This document shows, one piece after another, positions 12,192-32,887 of a DNA stretch of 60,481 bases. The translations under genes and the position numbers were made by a program. The DNA lies in assembly GCA_004802705.1 (NCBI GenBank), contig SGPL01000159.1, forward strand, positions 1 to 60,481. Reading direction: 5' to 3'. Numbering within the stretch: the stretch's first letter is position 1; each line of letters starts with the position of its first letter. The DNA is from Bondarzewia mesenterica (Eukaryota > Basidiomycota > Agaricomycetes > Russulales > Bondarzewiaceae). The notes under the pieces are model-generated. The model saw only the letters and a program-made list of their open reading frames with translations. It was not told the origin of the DNA and ran no database searches.

Positions 12192-15100
12192 ATGGCGAAG
12201 GGATCTCAATTAACCCAGCTTAAATCGGCGATTTCTCAGGCGGGACTTGCGAAACAACAGCAGGCTGGAAAGAAGCGCAAACGCGCACAGAACGAAGAAA
12301 AAGACCGCGAAAAGCGCGCCGCGAAGCTTCAGGAGATCCAGCAAAAATTCAACCCGTTCGATGTCAAGGTTACCAAGCTGAAGCACGATGTCGGAGGACG
12401 GAAGTTGACGGGTATTACTGGAAAACCGGCACAGAGCAAGCAGGCTGGAATAGAACAGGTAAGTGTATTTGGCGTTCGTGTGCGATTGATCGTGAAATTG
12501 ATCGGCCTGTGTGTAGCGTAAAAAAACTTTGCTCAAAGAGGTTGAGGAGAAGGGTCGGGCGGGAGGTATTGTTGACAGACGGTTCGGTGAAAATGACGCT
12601 ACTATGACGCCGGAGGAGCGTATGCTCGAGCGATTCACTCGTGAGAGGCAGCGTGCTTCGAAGGGTGTCGCATTCAACCTCGAGGATGAGGACGAGCTCA
12701 CGCACTATGGCCAGAGTTTGTCCAAGCTCGACGACTTCGATAATGTGGGGTTGAACCTCGATGACGACGAGGAAGACAGAGGTATGCTTTCATCTTTTAA
12801 TATTCGTTTTACGGGACTCACGCTGCGTTTTCAGGTCAAATTGACAGTGAGACCGTAAAGAGAGCTCATTTTGGTGGGTTTGACGACGATGAAGGTAATG
12901 ATGATGAGGTATGTTTTCTTCTGTCAGGGATCTAGCATTCACTGAGTACAATCTCGAAGCCGGCACGCAAAAAATCGAAAGCTGAGGTCATGGCGGAGGT
13001 TATAGCCAAAAGCAAAGAGCACAAGGTGCGTGTATCAATATTTGTGATTCCAACTAACGAACGAGCTCCCATAATAGATACAACGACAAATGGATCGAGG
13101 CAAGGACGACAATCTCCGTCACCAGCTCGATCAAGAACTCGATTCCATCCGTTCACTTTTATTCGCACCCGATCCCTTGTCAGCATCTCTCGAGAAACCG
13201 AGTACTGCGCCTTTCTCAGACGCGAAGAAAGACAACGATCAAGAGTATGACCAATTCGTCCGGGAGTTGGTGTTCGAGAAGCGAGCGAAGCCGAAGGATC
13301 GCACGAAGACAGAGGAGGAATTGGCGTTAGAAGAGAAGGAGGCGCTGGAGAAGGCAGAGCGGCGACGTGCGAGACGGATGAGAGGGGAGGGGGATGTCGA
13401 CAGTGACGAGGAGGGACCAGGTTTGGGGAAGAGGAAGAGAGGAGTCAGGTCTGCGGATGATCTGGAGGATGATTTCCATGAGGAAGGCGAGGATTGGGGA
13501 GGGATAGGAGCTGGGTTAGAGAAAGACGACGCGAGTAGCGGGGAAGAGGAAGATGACGAAGACGGTGGTGAAGAGGTAGGCTCGGATCAAGCTGATGAGG
13601 ATGAGAGCGAGGACGATAGCGAGGACGGTGATTCCGACGGAGTAGATGAAGAAGGCCGCTCCGAAGGGCAACCCGACGATCTTGTTCCTTCGAAGAAACG
13701 TCGGCATGTGCCGAGCACTAAGATGGAGCTGCCTTTCACCTTTGCTTGCCCGTCTTCTCATGAAGAGCTCCTGGACATCATCGAAGAAATTGAAGAGAAG
13801 GATGTTCCCACTGTCGTCCAGCGTGTCCGAACCTTGTATCATCCAAGTCTCGCTCCAGACAACAAATTCAAGCTTCAGGTATGGCCCTTTTCAATGAGTT
13901 CTTTCATCAAGGAAACTCACAAGCCCTACTTCAGGCGTTGACAGGCGTTCTGATAGACCACATCCTCTATATTGCATCTCCCCCGACTCCCCAGTACTCC
14001 CTTCTGTCCTCCCTTCTTCCCCACCTATTCTCCCTCACTAAAACATACCCTATCCAATCAGCGGAACACTTCCTTTCAAAACTGTCGTTGATGCATAAGA
14101 ACCTCAGGCGAGGACTCTCTCGTGGGGCGACCGATCCTGACGCAAGGACATGGCCGGGACTTTCAGAATTGGCCCTTTTGCGCGTAATTGGGATGGTGTG
14201 GCCAACTAGTGACATGAACCATCATGTCATATCTCCAACCAGGCTGCTCATGGGATCGTATCTCGGCTTGTGCCGCATTCGATCGCTACAGGACCTAGCA
14301 AGTGGCCTCTTCTTGAGTACGTTGTTTATGCAGTATGAAGAGTTATCAAAACGACTCGTGCCCGAAGCGCTGAATCTGACGATCAACGCCGTGCTGCATA
14401 TTGCCCCTCATGGATTCAAGACCTCGGCATCATTACCTGGTTCGTTCCCTTCTCCGGACTTTGGATCGGAAAGGTGTAGACCGCTGGCTCTGGATGTCAA
14501 GAAGGCGAAGAAGTTATCTGTTGGTCCGCCTGATCTATCCAAGATGTTTGGCGAAGAGAGACGGGACGAGCAGACGAAGGTTGATTTATTGGGCCTATCC
14601 ATTGACCTCCTCGGCCGTTTCGCGGAGATGTATAAGGGTCTGGAAGCGTTCATCGAGTTGTATGATCCAATTCTCAGCGTTCTGGAAAGCATTGAAACAG
14701 ACAAGCTCGCTGAAGGCCTCCAAGTAAGTGTCACAGTATTTCAACTGGTGATGGAGGTTGTCACTGAATTAATTTTAAATTAAGACTCGATTGTCGTGTG
14801 TCGTAGATGCTCTACGCCGACTGCTCAAATTCTCGCGCCAAGCCCGCCGACCACTCCACCTCCAAGCTCACAAACCCATTCCAATCCCATCCTACATCCC
14901 CAAGTTTGAGTCCTCGTCGTCATCCTACCTTCGCGCGCAGGATCCGGATCACGAGCGGAACGAGGCGGCGAAGCTCCGCAAGCAGTACAAGCAGGAGCGG
15001 AAGGGCGCGATCCGGGAGCTGCGCAAAGACGCCCGGTTCCTTGCGGGCGTGGAGCAAGAGAAACAGAGAGAGAAGGATCGGGCGTATCATATGCGCATGA

Positions 15101-15195
15101 AGCATGTGTTCGGATCTATCGAGGGCGAGAGGGCGGAGCAGAAGGCTCTGGAGAGGGAGAAGGCGAGAGAAAAGAGGAGAGCTGGGAGAAAGTAG
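12192..15195 (+). CDS. NOP14: Nucleolar complex protein 14 (18S rRNA processing)
   Basis: Nop14 is a nucleolar component of the SSU processome needed for 18S rRNA maturation and 40S subunit assembly. Exons 12192-12458, 12517-12781, 12835-12908, 12960-13025, 13078-13878, 13935-14723 and 14785-15195 join to 890 residues, close to the usual size. The start [14 protein letters not shown] and the following [11 protein letters not shown] block are typical of the family, as is the [19 protein letters not shown] segment. A long acidic Asp/Glu run lies near the middle, and the C-terminus is a basic, Arg/Lys-rich helix (REKRRAGRK). The ATG at 12192 was preferred over an upstream in-frame ATG at 12141 because family homology begins there. 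ATR follows on the same strand after 297 bp. Confidence 0.93.
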
Positions 15196-15492
15196 GCTAC
15201 CGTCATCAAGCCGATTGCATTCTTCACTTTAGCAATCTCATATTTGCATTGCTACGCATACACACTTTATCGGAAAACCATACGTCGAGATCTGACTCGT
15301 GTTGGCCAGATTGTAAGAATGTACTAAGCATGAAGTCGCGTTGTTTGTATTTGTGGACGCGTCGTCGCCGATGCGTTTGTGCGTGACCCCGCTTTGTCTT
15401 ACTTACTGGGACTCCAGCATTGCTTCTAGCGTATGCTACGAATGCGACACTTGCTTTTCCATATCTCGTGAACTGTTAACTAGCTTGTTGTC

Positions 15493-24186
<8,694 letters not shown>

Positions 24187-24313
24187 CCTACAGATGCTGT
24201 CTAGCTTTGTTTTCGGATATCTTGTAGTCATTAGAACTTATTTATTCAGTGCAATCCGTAAACATACATTCGTACAATCAAGTGTCCTTGCAGCCGGTTA
24301 CATAGACGCGCCG

Positions 24314-25319
24314 TCACGATACACTCAGCTCTCTCTTCAACCGTTCCAGCTCTTTTTCCTTCTCGATGAGTTTTGCTCTCCACTTTTCCTGCTCTCCAAT
24401 GACGACCTTTCGAGCAGCCTCAAGCCTCTCTACCTCTTCTTTCTCCATTAATGCCGTGAACTCGGGTGCTGAGCCCTTGCTCTGCTCGAATAGCTTTGGA
24501 TTGATGCCGTTGAAGGGGAAGGGCCTGGTCTTGACCTTGGGGAGCGGCGTGGGCGGGTGGGCGGTGAGGGTGTTGAGGAAAGATTGGAAAGGGTCAAAGA
24601 ACATGATTTCGTCGTACTGCCAGGAATGTACGGGTCCCAGCAGGATGGCGGCCTCCGGGGGCGGTGGGGGCTCTTGTTCGCTACCGTTTCCGGTCCAAGG
24701 GTGCAGCTTGAGGTGATGATAGAGCATGAGAGGCTTCTCGCCTGACTCTTGAGTGAAGTGGATGCGGATTTGGACCTCGAACTCGCCCCAGCTGGGAGTC
24801 CGCATCAAAGCGCCGGTCGGTCTACGCGGAGAGGAGAGCAGGCTCGTGTACGCACCCGGTCTCAGTCACCTCGAAGGGTGGCTTGTCTATGTCTTCACTT
24901 GCAAGGCAGATTTGTGGTTTGATATTTTTNGNTCCAAGCAACTGAGTGAATGTCACTTTACTTCGCGTCTGATTTGCGTAAGTTTTTTCATGCAGCTTGA
25001 ACGTGACGCGCTTGATGAAATGGCTGATGTCGTCTTCGCCGCCTACAACGTCAGAGTTGGGCGTAGATGCTGCGCTGCGTACAGCGACGGTCCAGCGATG
25101 GGTGTGATCGGGCGAGGGCAAATGTTCCCTTTCCTTTGGTGTGAGGACCACGGCAGTGTTTCCATATATTATGGGACGGTGAATCGTCAAGCCCTGGAAA
25201 TATAGTCACTCTGCATTGTCAATGACCTTTTCTCTCCGAGCGAATTCGCTTTCGGATATTGAGGATGAATTTTGATGATAGGAAACACGCACCCTAACAC
25301 GTACGCGCTCGTTGGCCAT
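24314..25319 (-). CDS. YAF9: YEATS-domain protein Yaf9 (NuA4 and SWR1 subunit)
   Basis: Yaf9/GAS41 reads acylated histone H3 through its YEATS domain and is shared by the NuA4 acetyltransferase and the SWR1 H2A.Z-exchange complexes. Exons (minus) 25319-25293, 25193-24962, 24892-24856 and 24791-24314 join to 257 residues. The YEATS domain starts at about residue 10 (LTIHRPIIYGNTA) and includes [39 protein letters not shown] and the LKLHPW segment, all diagnostic. The C-terminal 50 residues form a charged coiled coil (EKEELERLKREL-like), which in yeast contacts the complexes. Intron 24893-24961 contains two undetermined bases, which do not affect coding. Divergent from COX7 with only 144 bp between start codons. 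Confidence 0.95.
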
Positions 25320-25463
25320 GATAGTTGCAAGTCGAGATTGCACGCGACGCGCCTCGAAGTCGGGTATGCTCGGAGGCTGGGTTGATTCAAACTCCGGTAG
25401 GCGGGCCTATACACCAGCATCATAACCTCACCGACTCCTCCCAAGAATCAAATCGCACCCACA
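25320..25463. promoter_or_regulatory. Short divergent promoter, YAF9 and COX7
   Basis: Only 144 bp separate the start codons of YAF9 (-) and COX7 (+), so the core promoters and both leaders overlap or abut here. No TATA box is evident. Bidirectional transcription is inferred from the geometry. Confidence 0.5.
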
Positions 25464-25912
25464 ATGTTGGACGCTCTCATTTACAGTAGGTCTTACCCAT
25501 GACGGGAAACATGGTTTTTTTCTGATTGAGCGCGTCTGCGGTGTGATGTAGAGAAAAATACGGTGGTTCAGAGGCAGAAGGAGTACCAGGTGCGTTCGAA
25601 TTGCCCATCCTTTGCGATAGGCGTTCATAAGTCGGTTCTTCTGTTTCAGGCCTCCCACAAGCCTATATGGTACCGTCCTCCCAGGTCCCGTCTTTACATG
25701 GGTGAGTCATCCTCGTTCGTGCATAGTGGTTGGCTTTGATATCTGACATGGCTGGTGTAATTATGTCAGGTGTCTACAAAGCCGCATTCTCGCTTGGCAT
25801 GGTCGGAACGGCCTACGGTGTGTTCACCCTGATCAGGGTGCGTATTCATTTTATGTCGAGTGGGCTTGAGACTGATGCGCGTTGCACAATCGCTCAGGGG
25901 AAGACTGCATGA
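25464..25912 (+). CDS. COX7: Cytochrome c oxidase subunit 7 (VIIa family)
   Basis: A small single-pass subunit of respiratory complex IV in the inner mitochondrial membrane. Five tiny exons (25464-25485, 25552-25589, 25650-25701, 25770-25837, 25898-25912) join to 64 residues. The signature is the block KPIWYRPPRSRLYMGVYKAA followed by the single membrane helix (FSLGMVGTAYGVFTLI) and a short basic end. The protein is far too fragmented by introns to be seen as one open frame. The ATG is fixed by the short N-terminus expected for this subunit. COA3, an assembly factor for the same complex, is the next gene on the same strand. Confidence 0.9.
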
Positions 25913-25946
25913 GAGTGTATGTCACGGATGTGCATTTCCATCTTTC

Positions 25947-25952
25947 AATAAA
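25947..25952 (+). terminator. Candidate poly(A) signal of COX7
   Basis: A perfect AATAAA lies about 35 nt after the COX7 stop codon. Fungal poly(A) signals are loose, so this is only a likely site. Confidence 0.4.
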
Positions 25953-26325
25953 TCACACATTCAAATCTTGACGCGTGAGGTCTACGTATATGCAAGGTCG
26001 ATCGTTTGATAGACGGTGGTTGTGAAGGGGGTCAGGCCGACCTTTGAATTTTAGGAAGACCTTGCAAGCTATGGGGAGCCAAACCTAGCCAAACGTTGTG
26101 TATATCATCATGCAAAGGTAGTTATGTTGAGTAATGAATGCGATTTGTGGACTTTTAAAATGTATAACGATCTGGTATGTATTGAGCATGCAATTGGAGG
26201 AACTTCGCGATATACAGTTTCGGAGGAGCCGGATTGGTGAACAGCATTCCTGCTTCAGCCACCATCATCACGAAAACGGGCTGAGCTATACCCTTCAGTC
26301 TTTCTTGCTTGATTATCTCGCCATC

Positions 26326-26899
26326 ATGGAAGAACCACAATATGCGGACCGCAAAGCAGCGACCAAGTCCTACCGTCCAAAAGGCTACGTGAGCATCACT
26401 TTCGTATCTTTGCTCTCGAATGTGCTTTATTCATGGATGTCCTTTTTGGTAGATGATGTCTCCTGGCCTCATGCGGGCACGGGAGCCATACAAATGGAGA
26501 AACGCGCTCACAGGCGTGGTGATGGCGGCGTTTGCTGCGGGTGCATGGGCATACGCGATGAACGCGGTGAAGCAGGACACATTTGACGATGTGGATGAGG
26601 AGGCGCGGGCGCTGGCTGGTTCTGGGGCGAAGAGTTTGGAAGACGAGGAGCGAGAGCGGCGGTCAGCGGCAGCTGCACCCATCGAATTTGTGCCTGCTGT
26701 GTCTTCTCCGGCGACGAAGGCACCCATATCTATCACGACAAGGCCTGCAGCTGCATCGACACGACCGAGGGGTGTGCTTCCTCTATTATTGGATGGACCA
26801 TTCCCTCGCTTATTGGACCCAACACGGAAGACACTGGTGTGGGGTGCACCTCCAGTGGATAAGCCAGGGAGGGTGGGTGATCCAAGTCTGAATTGGTAG
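26326..26899 (+). CDS. COA3: Cytochrome c oxidase assembly factor 3 (Coa3/CCDC56 family)
   Basis: Coa3 stabilises newly made Cox1 in the inner mitochondrial membrane and links its synthesis to complex IV assembly. Exons 26326-26388 and 26453-26899 join to 169 residues. The family core is residues about 28-70: MRAREPYKWRNALTG, a single membrane helix (VVMAAFAAGAWAYAMNAV) and KQDTFDDVDEEARAL. The C-terminal 90 residues are Pro/Ala-rich and end in GRVGDPSLNW. This tail is longer than in yeast and is not needed for recognising the family. It follows COX7 in the same orientation after 413 bp. Confidence 0.85.
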
Positions 26900-27197
26900 A
26901 TTGCTGCAATATACTTGCTTTCCCCCCTCAACTTTCTCGAGGCGTCTCAACGCCGTGAGCGACGGCCAACGTGCGAGATTGTGATGACATAATCATAACC
27001 GGAAGTGCCAAAGTTGGGCAGAGTTGGGCTCGCCATGAGCTGCGCAGCTCCGTTTGGCCATGTACAGCCGCCTTCAAACTTGAACCAACAACCTGACTAC
27101 CAACGCTAACGTTCACACTCTCTTCACGTTGCTTTCTCTTCTTTTTCTTGCCTCAAGGGAGATTTGCTGACCCCTCAGGCTCGCAGAGGCCGTCAGC

Positions 27198-30100
27198 ATG
27201 CATTCCACCTCTCAGTCTTCCTTCACCCTCCGCAATATAGAAGCTGGTACGTGCATCATGTTGACTTGAGGCGGATCGCCCCGTCACGCCTGTCAACCTA
27301 GGGACCTCAGAGCCACTCTATCAAGTCAAGCTTTTGTCCGCCTTGAGAAGTGGTATGTGCAGTTCCAAAAAGCCCACAATTCAGCGGTTGAATGCTAACG
27401 CCGATATGCCGCGACTTCGGCCGAAAGGGGACCCCGCACTTATTCACCCATTTCTCGCCGAGCTTGGCAGAGAGAGACGAAGATCCCAGGACGCCGACAC
27501 CGACCTAGGCGCCGCTGCCTTGCATCTTGCCATTCGTTGTGCTTCTGGTACGTCTTTACGACTGCCTGTACCGTCCAAGCATATGCCGACGTGGATGCAG
27601 TGGATACTGTCTCACTCCTATTGTCCCACCGTTCCATCTCTCCTAATTCTATCCATCCTCCTGCCTCTGGAACGACAGCTCTTCATCTCGCTGCCTCTCT
27701 CGGCCGTGTCGACGTCGTCAACTTGCTCCTCGAACAGGATGGCATTGACGATACCCTTCGAGACCGGGGCGGTAAGACATGTAAAGATGTGGCACGGACC
27801 CATGATGTTGTACATGCAATAAACGGTATGCTTCATCTGCAATGCGCACTCGCTCTTACTGCATTCCTCACTGCCCGTCTTAGATTCGAGGTCATACCTG
27901 ACCGCCTCTTATCGTTCCCAACTGCGTTCATACATTCATTCTCCCTCCACTGCCGGACCGCCGCCAGAACTGCTGAGGCTGCTTTCATCACCGCGAGTTC
28001 GCCTCCTTAACTTGTCTTATCTAGATGATGCCTCTGGGACGACCCTGCTTCATGAGGCTGCTAGACGAAAAGATCTCCGACTTATAGAGCTGGCCGTGCG
28101 CGGTGGCGCCGATATTTTCGTTCGTGACCGCCGAGGTCGGCCACTGCATCAAGTGGTTGGTAAAGACGATAAAATTCGTGTGTTCCTGCGACAGTGTGAG
28201 TTTTTTTTATTTGCGTATTCGAGTTTGGGGCTGAATGCATGCTAGTCACGAACCACGACACAACATTGATCGACGATACTCCGACCACAGAGCCTCCTGT
28301 GCTCAAGGGTTACCTCAATAAGTACACTAATGTTGCGCGTGGTTATAGTACTCGGTGGTTTGTCCTCAAAGACGGAGTCTTGTCTTGTAAGTTACAATTT
28401 CCCATTTACCATCTTTGTGTCGCCAATATTCCTTTCCAGATTATCGTCATCAGGAGGACGAAACGGTGGCCAGTCGCGGATCCATCACCATGAAATCCGC
28501 CATCCTACGTGTTCCACCAAGCAACGAGAAAGTTCGGTTTGAGGTTCAGTCGACACCCTCGCGTGGGCACACAAGCATTCAGAAATGGTACATCAGAGCA
28601 AATCATCCTGTTGAAGCGGCACGCTGGACTCAGGCCATCAGCAAAGCGATAGAATGGTACAAGCATAGCGGCTATGATCAAGGTTCGGAGAGCGATGCGC
28701 CCTCCAAAGCTGCGTCTGTGCGCGGCAGCATAGGCTCAAGAATGACCTCCTTCGCCAAGAAGAAGGGACGGGAGGATTCACAGTCAGCCACGAGTTCTAT
28801 GGCTAACTCTGATGATGAAGAGGGCAATGGGAGTGCAAGTCCACGCGATGCGGTGGGAGAACAAGACGCTAACGATGAGTCTTCGGGCAACGATAGTGTG
28901 GGTGGGCAGGTCCCGCCACACGCGGACTCGATCGACTTGCAAGGCAACTCGACCGTTGCGCAGCTTGAGCTTACAGCACAGCTGCTCACTAATATGACAT
29001 CTTCGTCCAACTCGGCAACACGCACTTCGGAGCTTCAAATTGCTCTGAAGGAGTCGCTCTCGACCGTGCAGGGCATGATGGCCGAATACGTGCAGATGGT
29101 CAATGAGCGCGACGAGTGGTGGCATGCACGGCTCGCGCGGGAGCAGGAGAGGCAGACTCTTTGGGAAGAGAGTCTCGCCAGTGTGGTGCGGGAGGGCGAG
29201 GAACTCGAAAGGGAGTTGAGGACACAGGCGAGGAGGCATAGTCGGGTGATAGAGCCAAGCACGGGGAGCGAGGCGATGGGTACTATCAGGCCGCGGCCAT
29301 CCAAGAAGCTGACTCTCTCACCTCCGCCTATGGAGGAGGACACGACTGCTAAAGCCGAGGAGCCGCAGACTGCAACTGTGTACACGGCTGTACCACCGAC
29401 AGCCACCACTTTGCGCGGACAACCCTCCGGTGTTTCGGTTACCCGTAAAATGTCGATAGTATCGAATGTGCCACGCAAAACTTTCGCTCGGGACTTCAAC
29501 AACCCAGGCGTATTTCGAGGGCGGCGGAGAATTGGAGGTCGATACGGACGAGGAGGACGAATTTTTCGATGCCATCGAGAGCAACGCCCTTCCGAATTTG
29601 GTGATCAATGATACGCTTGCTGCCGGACATGTCGAAGAGGCACTTCCGTTTTACATCGATTCGAGACAATATGCGGGGTATCAGCATCTGCGACAGTCAC
29701 TGGGGCTGGCGAGTGACAATCGACCGCCGACAAGCTTGTGGAGTGTTCTGAAGCATAGCATTGGGAAGGATCTCACGAAGATTAGTTTCCCCGTGTTCTT
29801 CAACGAGCCAACGAGCATGCTGCAGCGGATGGTGCGTACATTGAGTGCCTTCTTCTGACTGTATCTGTTCTCACGAATGGGGGTTTGTGTCGCAGGCGGA
29901 GGATATGGAATTCTCCGAATGTCGTAAGTACTGTCACTCGACTCTGTATAGCTCGGCGCAATCATTCATGTTCATTTAACTCTTCAGTGGATGCCGCTGC
30001 GGCCGAGGCAGACCCTCTTCGACGTATTGCCTTCGTGGCGGGGTACGCAATGTCGAATTATTCTTCCACGATTGGGCGCATCGCCAAACCTTTCAATCCG

Positions 30101-31313
30101 ATGCTGGTAGGTTCTCTTCCAGGTTCTCCTTGTTCCCCTGGATTTGACAAACTTCCTGTGTAGAGCGAGACTTTTGAATACGTACGCCTCGATAAGCAGT
30201 ACCGCTATGTATCCGAGCAAGTGAGCCACCATCCTCCTATCTCGGCGTGTTACGCCGAGTCTCCAAGATGGCATTATTACGGCGAGGTATGTGCTTCTCC
30301 TGGAACTGTGCGGAGCGTGCTCATTCATTCACATCGCCACAGGTGGACGCCCAAAACAGGTTCACGGGAAAGTCGTTCGAGATTCGCCCTACGGGCGTAG
30401 CGCACGTCGATCTGTTCATCCCCGCCGAACGCGGCCCTGACTATCCCAAGCGCCATGGAAAAATTGCGGACAACAAGGTAATCGAGCACTTCAGCTGGAA
30501 GAAGGTCACCACCAACGTCTCTGGGTTTATTCTTGGATCGCCAACCATCGACCATTATGGCGATATGATCGTATGTTCTGTCATCCCTGAGCTCTCAGGC
30601 TGTTTGTCGGCAGATTTTCACCCTAAACATGATAACAGGTCACCAATCATCGCACGGGCGACGAGTGTGTATTGACGTTCAAGCCTCGGGGATGGAGGGG
30701 GAAAGACGCATTCGAGATCTCAGGGTACGTTGCTGATTCACAAGGTAACATCGCCTATGAGATAGCAGGGCGCTGGAATAGCCGACTGGTCGCGCGTCCC
30801 GTGGGTGCAGGGTCTGGATCACTGAACCCTGATGTGGCCGTCAGCGATCCTGACCCGCCACCGCGCTCCCCTTCGCCCACTTCAGAATTCATCTTACTCT
30901 GGCGAAACTCGGAAAAGCCTCCCGCGCCGTTCAATCTCACCCCGTTCGCGATCACGCTCAACGACTGTCCCGAAAACACGCTGAAGCCATACATGTGTCC
31001 CACCGACTGCCGGCTAAGACCGGATCAGCGCGCGTTCGAGAAGGGACTATACGAGTATGCAAATACCTTGAAGAGCAAGCAGGAGGAGTTCCAGAGGTTT
31101 ATCAGAAAGGCCAGGGAAGAGGGCAGGATGCCGCCGCACAAGCCAAGGTGGTTTACGGCAGAGACAGAGGGCGACACAGGGGAAAGGGTCTGGACGCCTT
31201 CGAGGATCGGGAATGATTTGGAGTATTGGGCTCAGAGGGAGATGGTGTTCCTCACGGACGGCAGGGAAACTTGGAAGAATGTGGATCGTATCTTCGTTGA
31301 TGATGAGCCTTGA
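27198..31313 (+). CDS. Oxysterol-binding protein with ankyrin, PH and FFAT (Osh1/2-like)
   Basis: A lipid transfer protein of ER-membrane contact sites that exchanges sterol and/or PI4P. Domains in order are ankyrin repeats (GTTALHLAASLGRVDVVNLL and GTTLLHEAARRKDLRLIELA), a PH domain (VLKGYLNKYTNVARGYSTRW), a Ser-rich and coiled linker, a FFAT motif EDEFFDAIE that binds VAP proteins, and the ORD with the family signature EQVSHHPPIS. The C-terminus has the usual YEYANTLKSKQEE and WFTAETEG blocks. About 1100 residues in many exons. Key joins are introns 27548-27600 and 29459-29507, the latter placing the FFAT in frame. The domain order matches yeast Osh1/Osh2. The stop lies about 330 bp before the oppositely oriented RNase III gene. 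Confidence 0.92.
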
Positions 31314-31641
31314 GGCAGACGACTGGGTTTTTGTTATTTTATTTCTTAGCCCCTTTGAATCGAACCATGTTGTTGTATAATTGTCTTACACCAATCCGAG
31401 GAATGTATACATATCGTTATCCCAGTCGCAAAGTATCTGAACAAAGAACATACATACAAACAACAGTACATCCATGCCACATAAGTAAATTTCCAGGAGA
31501 AAGTATGAGATCGGAGAAAAGAATAGCGCATATGTTTGTCCGGATGCGTGATTCTGCATACTGGGGCAGGCTGTGCGATGCATGAGCTCTGAACAGCCTG
31601 CCCAAGCGTGGAGACCCAAGCGTCGAGCTGAGCGTCAAGCT

Positions 31642-32887
31642 TCAAGACTTGACATGTGGCACGTCAGTATATGCACGGGCGAGCGATACTGCACTTACCT
31701 CGACTTCGTACCCAAGCTTGCGAAGGCCCTCCTTGGCGGCCTCGTTCTTGGCGGCTTTCTTCGTGTTCCCGCGCCCTTTGCCCCAGCATTCGTTATTGAT
31801 AATTGCCTTGGCAATCCAGAGGGGCGTCGCCTTGGTGCCCTCGCCCTTGCTGTCGGAGAAGGACCACTCAACAGACTTGCTCTCCTGCTGGAGCCTCTGA
31901 TTGAACAGGCCGAGGTGGCCAACTATCGCGGTGGTGGGCGGAGGCGAGGGAGGTGGTGAGGCAAGAGAGGGAGGTGGATAGTATTGGTCGGTGGCATCGA
32001 GAGGGGGGAGACCGTGCTGGAAGCGGACGATGCGATAGGCCTCGCGGACGTAGGGGCGGAGAAGAGGACGCAGCCAGTCTTGGACGGCTTTGAGGCCCTG
32101 GTCTTGGTACAGACCGCCGACGTATGACTAGCGGGGTGATCAGGCTATGCGAGCTACAGAGTGAGGAGTATGACATTGACTTACCTCGAAGACATCCGCT
32201 AGGTCAGGATTGGACCGATCAGCGAGGTCCGGGATCTGAATCGCGACCAAGCATACCTTGAACATTGACAGATGCTTTGAGGGTGACGGACTGCGCGACG
32301 TGCAGGCGAAGACGGTCGGATAAGGAATATTTGACGGAGCTGAAGTAGAAAGTGTGAATATTGTCAGCTCAGTTACCACCAAATCGTCATGATGCATCCT
32401 ACATGATTGCGAGGGTACTGTTGCCAACCACCAGAGCCCTAATTTTCTATGATTTTGCCGATCTATCAGGCAAGCGCAAACTCGCTGAATGCAGGGAATC
32501 AGATACATACCGTAGACGGCCCCACCCTCAAGTGAGGGAAAAGATCATAGATCAACTCTGTAACAACCAAGCCAAGCACCTGGTCTCCGAGATGCTCCAG
32601 TCTTGCTCAGAGTGAGCGATCTGCAGGGCTGTGTAAGGCAATGGTGGAGAACAGATTACTCACACCTCGTTGTCGGGACTAGGATCAGCAGGAGAATCCT
32701 CGAAGACGTGCGTCGGTCTGGCGGCGAAACTGCGATGCGTGAAGATCCGCTGGTGGATCTCGTACGAACGGATATCTGGCAGACGGGGAAGATCCTTGGG
32801 ACCAAAATCGGGTCTGCGATTACGTATGAGCAGTCCGATGCCAAAGAGAAAGAGAGAGAAGGGGCACACGTACTTGAAAACGGACAT
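31642..32887 (-). CDS. Compact RNase III with dsRNA-binding domain
   Basis: A single RNase III domain followed by a dsRBD, about 280 residues. The catalytic half-sites are all present: the NEVLEHLGDQVLG signature (Glu and Asp) and ADVFESYVGGLYQD (Asp and Glu), so it should cleave double-stranded RNA. FTHRSF, GPSTKIRALVVGNSTLA and a C-terminal dsRBD ending in GRGNTKKAAKNEAAKEGL complete it. The first exon is only 14 nt (32887-32874), then intron 32814-32873. The ATG at 32887 is the only in-frame one. The 3' end is uncertain: reading on from GYEVE gives a stop at 31642, whereas using the GTAAGT donor there would extend the gene to about 31346. It could be an Rnt1-type nuclease or a mitoribosomal L44-like protein. 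The intact active site favours a nuclease. Confidence 0.8.

Noticed and set aside
27548..27579. A 32 nt micro-intron in the oxysterol-binding protein ankyrin region
   Set aside because: The acceptor ATGCAG at 27600 gives an ordinary 53 nt intron in the correct phase.
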